DNA of 64,000 nt, taken from positions 1,987,501-2,051,500 of the forward strand of contig JAVHKY010000048.1 in the NCBI GenBank assembly GCA_035079385.1. The letters run 5' to 3'. Below are positions 34,653-44,655 of the stretch, in pieces (position 1 is the stretch's first letter; each line of letters starts with the position of its first letter). This DNA comes from Aspidiotus rigidus (Eukaryota; Arthropoda; Insecta; Hemiptera; Diaspididae). Below the pieces are notes generated by a model that made no database searches, had not been told where the DNA came from, and was given only the letters and a program-made list of their open reading frames with translations. A program made the translations under genes and the position numbers.

Positions 34653-37600
34653 TTATTGTTCTGTAAATCCTTGTAGATATTCGAAAAATACTGTCGTTGG
34701 ATTCTTCTTATCCAGAATCGTAGAGCTGTGTAATACGGATCGCTTCTTATTGTTTCGAAAAAAATTCGTCATTTGTGGCACTCGCTCTGCAATAAAACGG
34801 AGTACGTATGATGTCGTTTTTATTAATTTATTGAAGTCCGAAAATTTTTCTAGAAGCATACACCAAATGTCAGTTTGTTCTTGAACTTGTACAGGTAATG
34901 CTGCGATGATTTCTGGTTCCACATTGTCGTCTTGTGTTTTCAAATCGTGTTTTGCGTACTGCGAGGGTTCATGCTTTGGCCATTGATTTGGAGATCCGCT
35001 GAGAAATTTCGGACCAGTGAACCAAGAAGATTTTTCGAAGTCCTGGAAGGTTTGGCCTCGAGAAGCTGGATCGGCTACGTTAAATTCTGCGGGTACATAT
35101 CGACATGCTACTTTTGTGGTACGTATTTCACGAACACGATTTTCTTCATATGTAGGTAGAATTTTGGATGTGTAAATGCGTGCTAATGTACACTTGCTGT
35201 CGGTCCATAGGATTGCTGGATTTTCAGCGTCTAGATGGAGAGATTTTCTAACAAAACATAATGCACGCGCGCCAAGTGTGGCGGCAAGTAGCTCGAGTTT
35301 TGGTATTGTTAGGCTTCGTGCTGGTGCTACTTTAGCTTTTGCAAAGATGAACTCCGTGTTTCTCGTGAGAGGATCACGTACGTAGATGACGAAACCATAA
35401 CCTCTTTTACTTGCGTCAGTAAAACAGTGAAATTCAGTGCTTTCTGTTATAGGAGTTAGTCGTGATAACTGCAGTGTAGAGGTACTACGAAGATCATTGA
35501 GATTTTCTCTCCAGATTGTTGCTAAGTTCTCTGGTAACTTTTCATCATAACTCAGTTTAAATTCACGAATGGATTGGAGGAAGATTTTTGCTTTTAGAGT
35601 TATTGGTGCAAAAATTCCAAGCGGATCGTACAATCTTGCGATGTTTTGTAATACAACCCGAAATGTTGGCTCAACTTCGATGAATTTTGGAAGAGCCAGA
35701 AATATTTTATCGGTTTGTGTGTTCCATTTTAGTCCTAAGACTGTAACGGGATTTTCTGTCGCTCTTTTGATTTCAGGAATAGTTTGAAGTACTTCCTGGG
35801 ATGATGACGACCATCTCCTGAGGTTCATGGAGCATTTTTCGAACATTGCAATTGAATCCGATGCAATTTTGATCGCATGTTCTTCGGAATGCGCTCCTGT
35901 AATCAGATTATCAGCATAGAAGTCGTGTGCTAGCAGTGGATACTGTGTTGCATATTTCTGTAAGTGGTAACGAATGGTTGCCTGCAGAATGAAAGAAGAC
36001 GCAATAATACCGAAGGCTATGCGCGTAAATTGTAAGCACAGTATATTTTCGGTCTCAGGTGGCTTCGATATATCTTTGAGCCATAAACATTTTACGTATT
36101 TTCTATCTTCTTGTTTTAACCCTATGCGAAGGTAAGCCTTTTCGAAATCTCCTATGATCGTTACTTTGTGTTTTCTAAATCTGAGAATTATCCCCAGCTG
36201 GTCTTCAAGTAATTGTCGACCTTTGTATATCGCTTCATTGATCGAAAGAGTATTTTTCGACTGTTTGGCATTACCAGCAAATACTATTCGTATCGGCGTT
36301 GATTTCTCAGGTTGATATACACCGTGGTGAGGTAAGTAAGAACCTTCATCATATTTGTGATGTGCGTTTTCAAGGATTCCAGTTTCTATTTGCTCTCTGA
36401 ATATGTTATCGTATGCCTTCAATAATTCAGGTTTATTTTGTAGATTTTTATACAAGGATCTCAGTCGACCGATGGAAATGCCATAATTGCTTGGAAGGGT
36501 TTCCGGATTTATTTTCCATGGCCAACCAACGTGATAACGGTTATCAATAAGTTCGATTTTTTCGTAGAATTGTTTTAATGCGTATTCCTCTTCATCAGCT
36601 TGCGTAAGGTAAGCGTCTTTGATTCCAACAACATCAAGTGATACGAGTTGTTCAATTGCTGCTGAGGTAGTGAGTAGGTACGATTGTTGTTCGATGTTGT
36701 TACCTTGAATTCCAGATATCATCCATCCGAATGAACTGGATACTAGATGAAGATCTTCTTCTACTGTGATTTTTGGTTCGTTGGCCATGAAAGTGAAGTA
36801 ATAGTCTCCGCCTATCAACATAGTTGGTACCAATTCATTACCTTCGTCTGCGAAGTTAATGTGTGAGTATTCTGGATATCTCTTCAAGAATTCGTTGTGG
36901 TCGATACTGGATATATTTGTTGCAATCTCGGGTGCAGTTTGAACATTGATTGTTCTCTGTATTCCAGGCAATTCGATTGAGACTGTTGAGGTACGTAGTT
37001 TCTTTGGTTGGCTATCTAAAAATCCTTTAACAGGGATTTCTACTGTGTTAGATCGTTTTAATTGCAATAAGTCCGCCATATCATCTTCCAGTAAGGTTCT
37101 AGGACAGCCACCGTCGAATACGAGGCGCACGTATTTTGAAGAACCTGTTTCCGGGTTTCGTATGCGCGTGCAGGCAGTTAGATATGTTCCTGTTTTGCTC
37201 GGTTTTTCTACAAGTAAGGTTTGCGTTGTGGATGCCGTTGCTTTTGGTTCGTTGATATTTTGATTTTCAGTTTGTTTCTCTGGAAATTTTATCGAGCACA
37301 AGCTGCTATGATGATGTTGTTGGCAATGATAGCATTTCTTCGTTCTTCTGCATTTACCTGACTCGTGTTTGTTGAGGCAATTAAAACAGCTGCCGTTTAT
37401 ACGTGTTTTTCTGGCTGTTGCAGTAGGGTATGACGAACATTGATCTGAATAATGCTCACCTTGACAAAATGCACAGTATGGTTGGTTTCGTCTGTGATAC
37501 GAAGCTGACGGTACAGAAGCTTTCATCTCTGATGTGGACGCCGATTTCGGTTTGAAGGTATTTGTTTCAGGCTTTGGTGTAGAATTATCGAATCTCGATG

Positions 37601-38474
37601 TTGGAATGGACTGACTGATGTTTGTAGACATAACAGAGTATCGTTCTCTTACTCGTATTAATTGATCCATTTTCTTGCGAAAGGCCGGTAACGTTAACTC
37701 TTGTTCCGTTGAAAGACTGAAAATGATGTTCGTCGGAAATTTTTGGAAGATTATATTTTGTAGGTAGAGATTGTTCTCGATTGATTCGCCGTATTGCTCT
37801 AATGCTTTCAATATGGCTTCGATTGAATTGAAAGTTTGTCTGAGTTGGAGTGTTTCCTGCTTCGCTGGTTTAGTGTTATGTATGTCACGATACAATTCAG
37901 CAATCAATGTGGTTGGATCGTCAAATTCGTGATCTAAGGTGTCCCAAGCTTTTTTGTAACTACTTTCCTCGATTGGTAAGTGAGTTATGTAATTTGCCGC
38001 CTCGCCAGTTATATAGGTTTGAAGACGTAGAAATCTCTGTTTGTTGTCTAAAGGCGCGGAATCAAAAATTGCTTCGAATGATTCTTCGAATCTTGGATAA
38101 GTCCTCCGTTTCGTTCCATCGAACGATTGCAACTTGAGATGCGGAATTGATAAATGAGGTTGGATTATTGTAGGTTGAGGAACTACAGGTACAATATTTT
38201 TAGGTGCAGGTTGGAGTTTAAATTGCAGTTGTTCGAGTTTGATTTGGGTAATGAAAACACTGTCGATTATAGGTACAGCATCTGTAGCAAAACTAGTTTC
38301 TTCTTTCTTTTTCCCGCGAAATTGTTCAATTTTTGGTAGGTATTTTTCGAATATCAGTAAATGAAGTTGTATCTGTTCTAGGTCTGGCTCAGAAGATGCG
38401 ATAAGTTCGTCCGCCGAATTGAGATATTTGGTGATAGTGCTGAGATATCTTTGCAGCTCGATTTCCAACGCCAT
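34653..38474 (-). CDS. BEL/Pao element B Gag-Pol (gag, protease, RT, RNase H)
   Basis: A 1273-codon frame starting at MALEIELQRYLSTITKYL. Gag (residues 1-280) is DUF1759-like. Zinc knuckles follow (CAFCQGEHYSDQC, CFNCLNKHESGKC, CYHCQQHHHSSLC; about 330-395). Then come an aspartic protease with LVFDGGCPRTLL (about 445) and a reverse transcriptase (PIRIVFAGNAK, GDFEKAYLRIGL, RIAFGIIASSFILQ, FYADNLITGA with the BEL-type YADN variant). RNase H has FHCFTDASKRGYG, KLELLAATLGA and LWTDSKCTLA. It ends at a stop near 34653 after EYLQG, where a one-base shift leads to the integrase frame. The Gag-like particle and cDNA synthesis functions are intact as far as can be seen. The frame is long and unbroken, supporting a recent insertion. 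Confidence 0.95.
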   Translation of the reverse strand: MALEIELQRYLSTITKYLNSADELIASSEPDLEQIQLHLLIFEKYLPKIEQFRGKKKEETSFATDAVPIIDSVFITQIKLEQLQFKLQPAPKNIVPVVPQPTIIQPHLSIPHLKLQSFDGTKRRTYPRFEESFEAIFDSAPLDNKQRFLRLQTYITGEAANYITHLPIEESSYKKAWDTLDHEFDDPTTLIAELYRDIHNTKPAKQETLQLRQTFNSIEAILKALEQYGESIENNLYLQNIIFQKFPTNIIFSLSTEQELTLPAFRKKMDQLIRVRERYSVMSTNISQSIPTSRFDNSTPKPETNTFKPKSASTSEMKASVPSASYHRRNQPYCAFCQGEHYSDQCSSYPTATARKTRINGSCFNCLNKHESGKCRRTKKCYHCQQHHHSSLCSIKFPEKQTENQNINEPKATASTTQTLLVEKPSKTGTYLTACTRIRNPETGSSKYVRLVFDGGCPRTLLEDDMADLLQLKRSNTVEIPVKGFLDSQPKKLRTSTVSIELPGIQRTINVQTAPEIATNISSIDHNEFLKRYPEYSHINFADEGNELVPTMLIGGDYYFTFMANEPKITVEEDLHLVSSSFGWMISGIQGNNIEQQSYLLTTSAAIEQLVSLDVVGIKDAYLTQADEEEYALKQFYEKIELIDNRYHVGWPWKINPETLPSNYGISIGRLRSLYKNLQNKPELLKAYDNIFREQIETGILENAHHKYDEGSYLPHHGVYQPEKSTPIRIVFAGNAKQSKNTLSINEAIYKGRQLLEDQLGIILRFRKHKVTIIGDFEKAYLRIGLKQEDRKYVKCLWLKDISKPPETENILCLQFTRIAFGIIASSFILQATIRYHLQKYATQYPLLAHDFYADNLITGAHSEEHAIKIASDSIAMFEKCSMNLRRWSSSSQEVLQTIPEIKRATENPVTVLGLKWNTQTDKIFLALPKFIEVEPTFRVVLQNIARLYDPLGIFAPITLKAKIFLQSIREFKLSYDEKLPENLATIWRENLNDLRSTSTLQLSRLTPITESTEFHCFTDASKRGYGFVIYVRDPLTRNTEFIFAKAKVAPARSLTIPKLELLAATLGARALCFVRKSLHLDAENPAILWTDSKCTLARIYTSKILPTYEENRVREIRTTKVACRYVPAEFNVADPASRGQTFQDFEKSSWFTGPKFLSGSPNQWPKHEPSQYAKHDLKTQDDNVEPEIIAALPVQVQEQTDIWCMLLEKFSDFNKLIKTTSYVLRFIAERVPQMTNFFRNNKKRSVLHSSTILDKKNPTTVFFEYLQGFTEQ

Positions 38475-38580
38475 AATGGAATGGATTGGTTATTGGAGAT
38501 GGAATCGTATACCTGCGTAGAGTAATTGGATTGAATGTGGATTGTGGAAGCGGTTTACGGATTTACACACTCTGCTACCA

Positions 38581-38816
38581 TGTCGCGGCAGTGAAGAGAA
38601 AAGATTATTTGTAATTGATAAATGGATTATTATTTCACAATAAAATTGGAATACATTCAATTCGATTCATACAATTCGTCATTATTGTCTTTGTTACAAG
38701 ATTTTGAATTTATTGGTTATAAGTATTTTTGTTGAGACAGGAATCTTTTCCCGCTCATCAGCTGATTCTGACCTTCTGACGGCAGGTGCCGCCCTCTGTC
38801 GCTCGCATCCGCGACA
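38581..38816 (-). repeat. 5' LTR of BEL/Pao element B
   Basis: 236 bp, the promoter-bearing LTR on the minus strand. It is followed at once by TGGTAGCAGAG, the presumed tRNA primer site. No specific promoter box was assigned. Confidence 0.95.
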
Positions 38817-38902
38817 CAGGCCGACCCTGATACTATGTCGCCCGCGACATAGCTTGTTTTTACTTCATTTAAAGATAACTCGATACAGTGCCGTATTACC
38901 CT

Positions 38903-39229
38903 CTTCGACCATATACTGATGGACATGCCATACTGATAAGAAATCGAAAACGAGAAACACCAAAAAGTGGCACTTTGTTATCATCATGAGAATAACACTT
39001 CGCGTTTTTTTTTCAATTTCACATTTTTACCAAAATCGACCAAGATTTTTACGTGATTTATGCATAATTGTTGTCTACTTGTTAATTTCCGTTAAAAAAA
39101 ACTGGAAACATCATTTTCTTGCTCGAAATAAGCTCGTAATCAAGGTCCACTTTTCGTCACTTCTCAAAATCGATTTGTTTGGCTTCACGTTCTTATCAGT
39201 ATGGCATGTCCATCAGTATATGGTCGAAG
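38903..39229. mobile_element. Foldback MITE family M
   Basis: A 327-bp element with ends CTTCGACCATATACTGATGG and CCATCAGTATATGGTCGAAG, arms of about 40 bp. It is flanked by ATTACCCT at 38895-38902 and 39230-39237 (perfect 8 bp). The interior is non-coding and the element lies just beyond the 3.1-kb repeat. Confidence 0.9.
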
Positions 39230-39289
39230 ATTACCCTACACGCATACCACGCACGTGCGTTGAGCGGCAAATTTTAAGGGGCGGCAAAA

Positions 39290-39605
39290 AGGCGGCAGGA
39301 AAAAAAAAAAAAAAAAGAGGAGAAAAAAAAAGGAAAGAAAGGGAAAAAAAAGAAAAAGAAGAAGAAAAAAATTCACCTAATTACCTACGTACCTACTGAA
39401 ACTTGTGATCGAAATTTTACAGTACTGGAATTTTATACATGAAATGATAAGATAATGTTATGAGAAAATTAATTTCCTACAATCTACGACCTACTGATAC
39501 TTCAGATTCACAAAATGCAACGAGGACCTGAAAAAAGTTGTTATTATGCGAAGTAAAGATGAAGAAAGAAAAACTTTTACGAGTTAGAACTTGGAACAAT
39601 CCACG
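39290..39605. other. A-rich tract and unassigned flank
   Basis: A purine-rich run (A-runs with AGGAGA and GAAAG words) occupies about 39296-39370. The flank up to the hAT remnant at 39609 has no recognised feature. Confidence 0.5.
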
Positions 39606-39608
39606 AAT

Positions 39609-40600
39609 GATATCACGATGTACTGATTACAGATGACTCATGCTCCGCTTTTACAGATAGTTGGAAAGAAATGATGAAGGTATTGAAGGAAATAGAAGAG
39701 AATCCATTTGAAAAGTCCGAAAACCGAAGAAAAGCAGCCGGTCTAAGAAAAAATTTGAGTAAATTTGAGTCAGTTTTCATTGCTGTTATGTGGACAGCAT
39801 TATTGGAGCGTTTTGATAAAATCAATAAAAGTTTCCAAGCGGTAAAGATCAATTTGCAAATTGTTATCAACCATTTAAAATCTTTGACCAATTTTGTAAC
39901 AGAATTAAGGACAGAAAAAATGTTTCAAAATTCTATAAACAAAGCTGCTGAATACACAGAGGAAAATTACAAAGAAAATTCACGTTTTCGGAGACCAACC
40001 AACTCTTCGACCTGGCGAAAGTAGGAAAAATCAAGTTTTTCTCTCAGGGCAAGAATAATTAAGAATTGAAGTCTACTATCCTGTTCTGGACCAACTGAAA
40101 AACAAGTTGGAAAAAAGATGTTCCAAATATGAGCCAATTTGTGAAAGGTTCAACTTTCTCATCAACATATGCGACGAGTCTGTTAGCGCGGAGGACCTCA
40201 CTCAGAAAGCAGATAATTTCCAAAAATTTTATGCTGATGATATCGAAGAAACGTTTTCCATAGAATATCTTCATTCCGTAGTTATATTGAAGGTGCTTGT
40301 GATGAGGAGGAAAAAAAAGAATTATCCTACAACGCCTCCAATTTACTGTCATTTCTCAGAAAGAATAATTTAGAGGTGGTGTTTCCCAATATAAGTATTG
40401 CTCTACAAGTCTTCTTATGTATGGCCGTTACAAACTGCTCAGCGGAACGTGCTTTCTCCTATTTTAAACGCATAAAGTATTTCCTAAGATCGACATAATG
40501 TCAGAAATCCGATTAGATGACCTAGCAACACTATGCATCGAATGTGAGTTAATGGAGTTACTGAACAATGAATCAACTAATCTTAGAATCAAAACATTTT
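39609..40600 (+). pseudogene. hAT transposase C-terminal half, decayed
   Basis: Plus-strand segments in at least two frames resemble the C-terminal half of ZMYM/DUF4371-type hAT transposases. They include VTDDSCSAFTDSWKEMM near the start, RRKAAGLRKNLSKFE, TALLERFDKINKSFQ and VLDQLKNKLEKRCSKYEPI. The dimerisation block is CMAVTNCSAERAFSYFKRIK (about 40420-40480), then EIRLDDLATLCIECELMELL. The frame shifts near 40020 and 40330, and the N-terminal BED/TTF zinc finger and catalytic start are absent. A possible right terminus, GTTGGTAGCCCTG (hAT-like CAGGG when reversed), lies at 40912-40924. The source family may once have supplied transposase for hAT-type elements here, but no end match was shown. 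Confidence 0.8.
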
Positions 40601-40929
40601 TCTTCTATTCATTTGCAAATTAAAGGAGGACGACTCGTAGAATCAATTATTAGGATATGGATAATTAGAGGAGATAGATGTAGAAGACTGAAAACGAAGG
40701 AAAGTTTGCATAAAAATTTTGAATACAGGTCCAGAGAAAAGTTATCCACAGAATTTCTACTTTTTTTTAAAATTTATTGTTATTATTTTTCAGAATATAA
40801 ATATCTACATTATTTACCGAGGTTATTAAAAATTATTCCTGTATTTACATGTTTTCCAAAAAAAATTGTTTTGTCTTTTGTCAATTGGGATTTAAACTTG
40901 GCGTTTCATAAGTTGGTAGCCCTGCGAAA

Positions 40930-41718
40930 AATTTGAGCGATCGCATAGCGGCAACCATAAGGAGACAGCAAAATGTAAACGTTTTTTACAAGAATTAAAG
41001 AGTGTTTTATGAAAATATACGTCCTACATTTTATTCTAATATCATTAGAAAATTAATTTTTCTCCAAATCGACTTGATAAATCGATTTTTTACTCTCTCG
41101 CGACAAATCAAAGCTTGCCGTTTTCCCGTATAAAAACGTACGTGATCACTCAAATATTTGCCTGCGCGCAGAAAGAGAGGAGTGATTTTGTAGCGCGCTC
41201 TAGTGCAGGTTTAAATCCCAATTATCCATTGATAATTCCTTACTTCTTTTGTTTTGTTATGAGTGATAGGCAATATGAAGAAATATTTGAAAATTCAGAT
41301 GACACAAGTACCAAAAAATAAAAAAGTATATTTTTTAATTCCGAATAGTAGGGAGAAATGAATGTCTAACGATTAAAATACGTGATAACGTGAGAGCCGC
41401 GCCCCGTCTTGCTAGTTAAAGATTAAAGTAGGTATTTATTCTTTATTTATCAGGATTTATAGTACTTATCTCTGTATGAGCCGTAAATTAGAAGAGAGAG
41501 ATTATACTGTGAAATATCAAATGGTAAGTAGGTGATAGCATCTACCTGGAAATATTGACTACCTACATCAAAATCAATTGCTTCAAGTTCTATTAATTTT
41601 GTGCATTAATTTTTTTAGAGATTGGTAATATAGGCTGTAAAGTGGTGCACCAAACGTGAATGAGTAGACAGAGTAGGCTACTGGAACGTTGATTTTTCAT
41701 TGATTGACTGGTAAGGAC
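40930..41718. other. Intergenic, no gene seen
   Basis: AT-rich, with a short frame at 41115-41321 of no recognisable family. No terminal repeats or RNA gene were identified. Confidence 0.3.
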
Positions 41719-41760
41719 ATTGACTATATATTACTTCGTAAGGTTAATGTATAGTCAATG
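41719..41760. mobile_element. 42-bp miniature foldback with 8-bp duplication
   Basis: A 42-bp imperfect palindrome (ATTGACTATATATTAC pairing with TAATGTATAGTCAATG) lies between perfect copies of GTAAGGAC (41711-41718 and 41761-41768). Its outer arms match the ends of the 252-bp element at 3382-3633. The simplest reading is an inserted element reduced to its tips. Confidence 0.7.
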
Positions 41761-41768
41761 GTAAGGAC

Positions 41769-42455
41769 TATCATATGAGATCCGTTCACATTAGCTCACC
41801 CACAATTAACGCTCGTTCCGCAAAGCGGCGTGAAATCGATCCTCTTCGATCCTTGTTATGAAATATACTATTGAAGGAGTAGAGGAAGCTCTTGTTCTGG
41901 ACTGCAAATGCTGCGATATACCTAAAGCACAAAATTGAAGAAGTCTAATTCAAACAATTCGAATCGCAAAATCACCTGAAGAATCTTATACCGTGACCTG
42001 AAGTATGGATTTATCCATGGAGTTGATATTGCCATAATTAGTGTTCCTTTTTGATTAAAAGGTTGAAACATGGAAACCTATTCAAGTTCCAATTTAAATT
42101 ACCTCCTCGGAACTGTCTGGCGACGAAAAGACTTTTGGATGCACGAAATGAAAATTTATTAAATGATTCCAAAATAATGTAGGTACGATTCGACGCGATA
42201 CTTTAATAAACAACGTTTGTTTCGAGCTTAACGATTACAGAGACTGTCAGCGGAACCAACAAAGGTGGCTCGCGCGTTCCAACGTGAAAGTCAAAGATAG
42301 CAATCCGCAATATACCTACAACGGATGATAATAAATAAGTAGGTATTTCGTTTTCTAATCCGAGCCGGGTCGTGCGAGAAGAGTTTTGAGTTTTGTTGAG
42401 AACCAAGGGTTCTGTAAGGAGAGAATTTACACCTAAATAATATCATGTAAATATC
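41769..42455. other. Intergenic, no gene seen
   Basis: No coding similarity recognised and no inverted repeats seen. Confidence 0.3.
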
Positions 42456-42590
42456 TGCCGTACAAAATAGAATGGACGTATTTGCACACCAACAATCAGT
42501 AAAAAAAAGGTATTTTCGCTAATGCTGAAGAATATTTTCTCTGAAGATCGCGGATATGCAGATACGTCCATTCTACTTTGTACGGCAGAT
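42456..42590. mobile_element. Short TIR element, CTGCCGTACAAA family
   Basis: A 135-bp element with ends CTGCCGTACAAAATAGAATG and CATTCTACTTTGTACGGCAG, continuing to GGACGTATTTGCA and TGCAGATACGTCC. The ends match the element inserted in the Helitron at 4836-5494. ATAT words flank both sides, but no longer duplication is certain. Confidence 0.7.
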
Positions 42591-43751
42591 ATATGTTCTA
42601 CTACAAATAGGTACTGCTTGGTACTGTTTAGTAGGATTACCTATCAAATGTGAACTTCAGATTTAGGCGGAATAACATACCTTCTCATTGCAAGATGCAT
42701 ATCCTGATTTACAATAAAGCACGGCATGATAGAGTATGATTGCATAATAGTTTTGTTTTCAAATGATAATGAATATCGTGATGAATATTAACAATGAAGA
42801 ATAACACTGAAGAAAGGCAATTGCTTCCATACAATGAGAATGACTTACTTCTCTGCAATGGTGAAAGTTAATGACACACTTCAGGATTCCAGAATCCTAG
42901 TAATAAGAAAGAAAATTCTGCGTAGAACAAATTTTGTTCTCTTCATTTTTGTGTAAAACGGCTTATTGGACAAGATCACTCAGTAACAGATTAAGGGTTC
43001 ACTTTCAAAAATCCAACAATCAATTTTCAAATATTATATTATTGACACACTTTAGGATTTCAGAATCTAGGTTGTAAGAAAAAAATTTCGCGTAGAACAA
43101 CTTTTATTCTCTTCACTTTTATGTGGAAAGGCTTATTTGTCGAGATATTATTAAATAAATGAAAAAATATGCTAATTCTCCATAAGACCTCATGTTAAAG
43201 TAGAAAGGTGACTTGTTGCGCTGTCTGGTAACGCTCGTAGGAACTACAACACATTTTGCGACAGCTGATTCTGCCGTACAAAGTGAGATGGAGTGCTATT
43301 CGGACCGGGCATATTGTAGGATCGCTAGCGTTGCCTATGTAAAATACTGGCGATCACGTTGTCAGTAACGCATTCTTACCGTGCACACGCAACACTACTC
43401 ACATTTCCCTTCGAATTCTCCCCATGAAGTTGAACATATTCAACTTCGTTTTCACCTCATAATATTGTCATATTCTCACCGAGCGTTCCAATTACGCTCC
43501 CTGCCCATGTTGAAGCAAAAACGAGAAATTTTCAGCTAATTTTAGGTGTTGCAGGAGCATTATAATTATAATATGCGCATATTTAGCTATTTTATGGACC
43601 ATAAAATCCGAAGCCTTAATTTCATGCTTATTTCTTATCATAGGGTGCCTTCTCAATTTCGGGACTAAAAGCTCCGTCTATGGTACAGGGTTTAGGCTTG
43701 AACATGATCTTTTAGTGGCAGGCCCTTATCATGAGAATTGAGGTATTTCGC
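42591..43751. repeat. Intergenic repeat mosaic
   Basis: Two diverged tandem segments (about 42880-42990 and 43040-43160) share ACACTTYAGGATT, GAACAA, TTCTCTTCA and GCTTATT words. They carry the motif otherwise seen inside MITE families. CTGCCGTACAAAGT appears near 43276. CAAAAACGAGAAATTTTCAG near 43518 and ATGCGCATATTTAG near 43571 recur near 955 and 3768. No gene was recognised. Confidence 0.45.
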
Positions 43752-44647
43752 CAAAGTCATATATATTACTAACGTAACAAGTTGTGCATCTTCCTATATA
43801 CGCAATGAATACAAAAAAATGTAACGAAATTCATCACTATACGCGCGCAGCGTCGCATTGCTTATGCTCTTATGGGAGAAATGAAATTCATCACTATACG
43901 CGCGCAGCGTCGCATTGCTTATGCTCTTATGGGAGAAATACACGTAAAAAGTATGTTTCGAAACTGCGTGTTATCTCCAAAAATCGATCGACACCTACCT
44001 ATTTTTTCTTTTGAATATTAAAGACGAGGCTTCCAGCTTTTTTTTAAGCCATACATGAATATAAACGGTTCATTAGAATTTTAGAAATTAAAATTTGAAA
44101 AATACGTTTTCTCCATTGTCAGCCAGCTATTTCCAAAAAACTCGTGAGTATAGATACCTAAAAGAGACAAGATAGCTAACTCTCCATATGCGCTGTGTTA
44201 AAATCGGGTAGCCGATTTTTGTCGAGCTAATTTACGTGCCGAGAGATAGCGCCACTGTATTGTAGGGCTAAGTTAACATTGCGCTTATGGACGTTTTTCA
44301 GTATTCATCAATTATCTCGGAAACCGTTTGTTTTCACGAAAAAATGAAAAGAACAAAATTTATTCCCCTTGTAATTTCCTATCGTATGAGACCTATTTCA
44401 TATTTTGAAAAAAAAAAATTCAAAGAAGGTCTTATTTGATAGGAAATTACAAGTGGAATAAATTTTGTTCTCTTCATTTTTTCATAAAAATGAACGGTTT
44501 CCGAGATAATTGATGAAAACTGAAAAACATCCATAAGCGCAATGTTAATTTAGCCCAAGAATACTGTGTCGCTGTGTTGGCGTGCGGTGGAACACTAGAA
44601 CTAACAAAGTTAGCTATCTTGTCTCTTTTAGGTATCTATAGACTTTG
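43752..44647. mobile_element. MITE family E, copy 2, chimeric with MITE A
   Basis: Family E sequence in reverse orientation to copy 1, from CAAAGTC at 43752 to GACTTTG at 44641-44647. It is flanked by TATTTCGC (43744-43751 and 44648-44655), a perfect 8-bp duplication. About 90 bp of family E next to the right tip are missing and a complete family A copy stands in their place. A 57-bp segment (GAAATTCATCACTATACGCG and what follows) is duplicated in tandem at about 43826-43938. Confidence 0.88.
44149..44640. mobile_element. Foldback MITE family A, copy 3
   Basis: A 492-bp copy with intact ends TATAGATACC and GGTATCTATA, oriented like copy 1. There is no flanking duplication of its own (CTCGTGAG left, GACTTTGT right), so insertion was accompanied or followed by deletion of the adjacent host element, leaving only a 7-bp tip. 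Confidence 0.9.
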
Positions 44648-44655
44648 TATTTCGC

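Larger units (their letters stand above)
32968..38816 (-). mobile_element. BEL/Pao retrotransposon B, young and nearly intact
   Basis: A 5.85-kb element with LTRs 32968-33205 and 38581-38816, flanked by CAGGC at 32963-32967 and 38817-38821. The LTRs differ by eye only by one 2-bp indel, so insertion was recent. Gag-Pol fills the interior, with one frameshift between RNase H and integrase. A primer-binding-like TGGTAGCAGAG directly follows the 5' LTR, as in element A. It sits in copy 2 of the 3.1-kb repeat. Confidence 0.96.
22703..38859 (-). mobile_element. 3.1-kb unclassified repeat, copy 2, split by two retroelements
   Basis: The repeat is present as 22703-25839, 32837-32962 and 38822-38859, reverse to copy 1. 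The first gap is the copia element (25840-32831; ATAAA duplicated). The second is BEL element B (32968-38816; CAGGC duplicated). Rejoined, it reads collinearly with 7901-11005. Its left end has a hairpin (GGGTCGGC, GCCGACC at 22709-22737). Its right end has a perfect 20-nt hairpin, CTATGTCGCCCGCGACATAG, at 38833-38852. It also contains MITE C copy 2, MITE E copy 1 and a direct duplication of about 220 bp (near 22940-23165 and 24285-24500) that is single in copy 1. Confidence 0.85.

Noticed and set aside
39609..40924. hAT transposase remnant as the source of enzyme for the local MITEs
   Set aside because: Its frames are broken and I could not match its possible end (CAGGGCTACCAAC) to any of the MITE termini in the window.
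43784..44014. Frame with a repeated 19-residue unit (NEIHHYTRAASHCLCSYGR)
   Set aside because: It is a 57-bp tandem duplication inside a MITE that is non-coding in its other copy.
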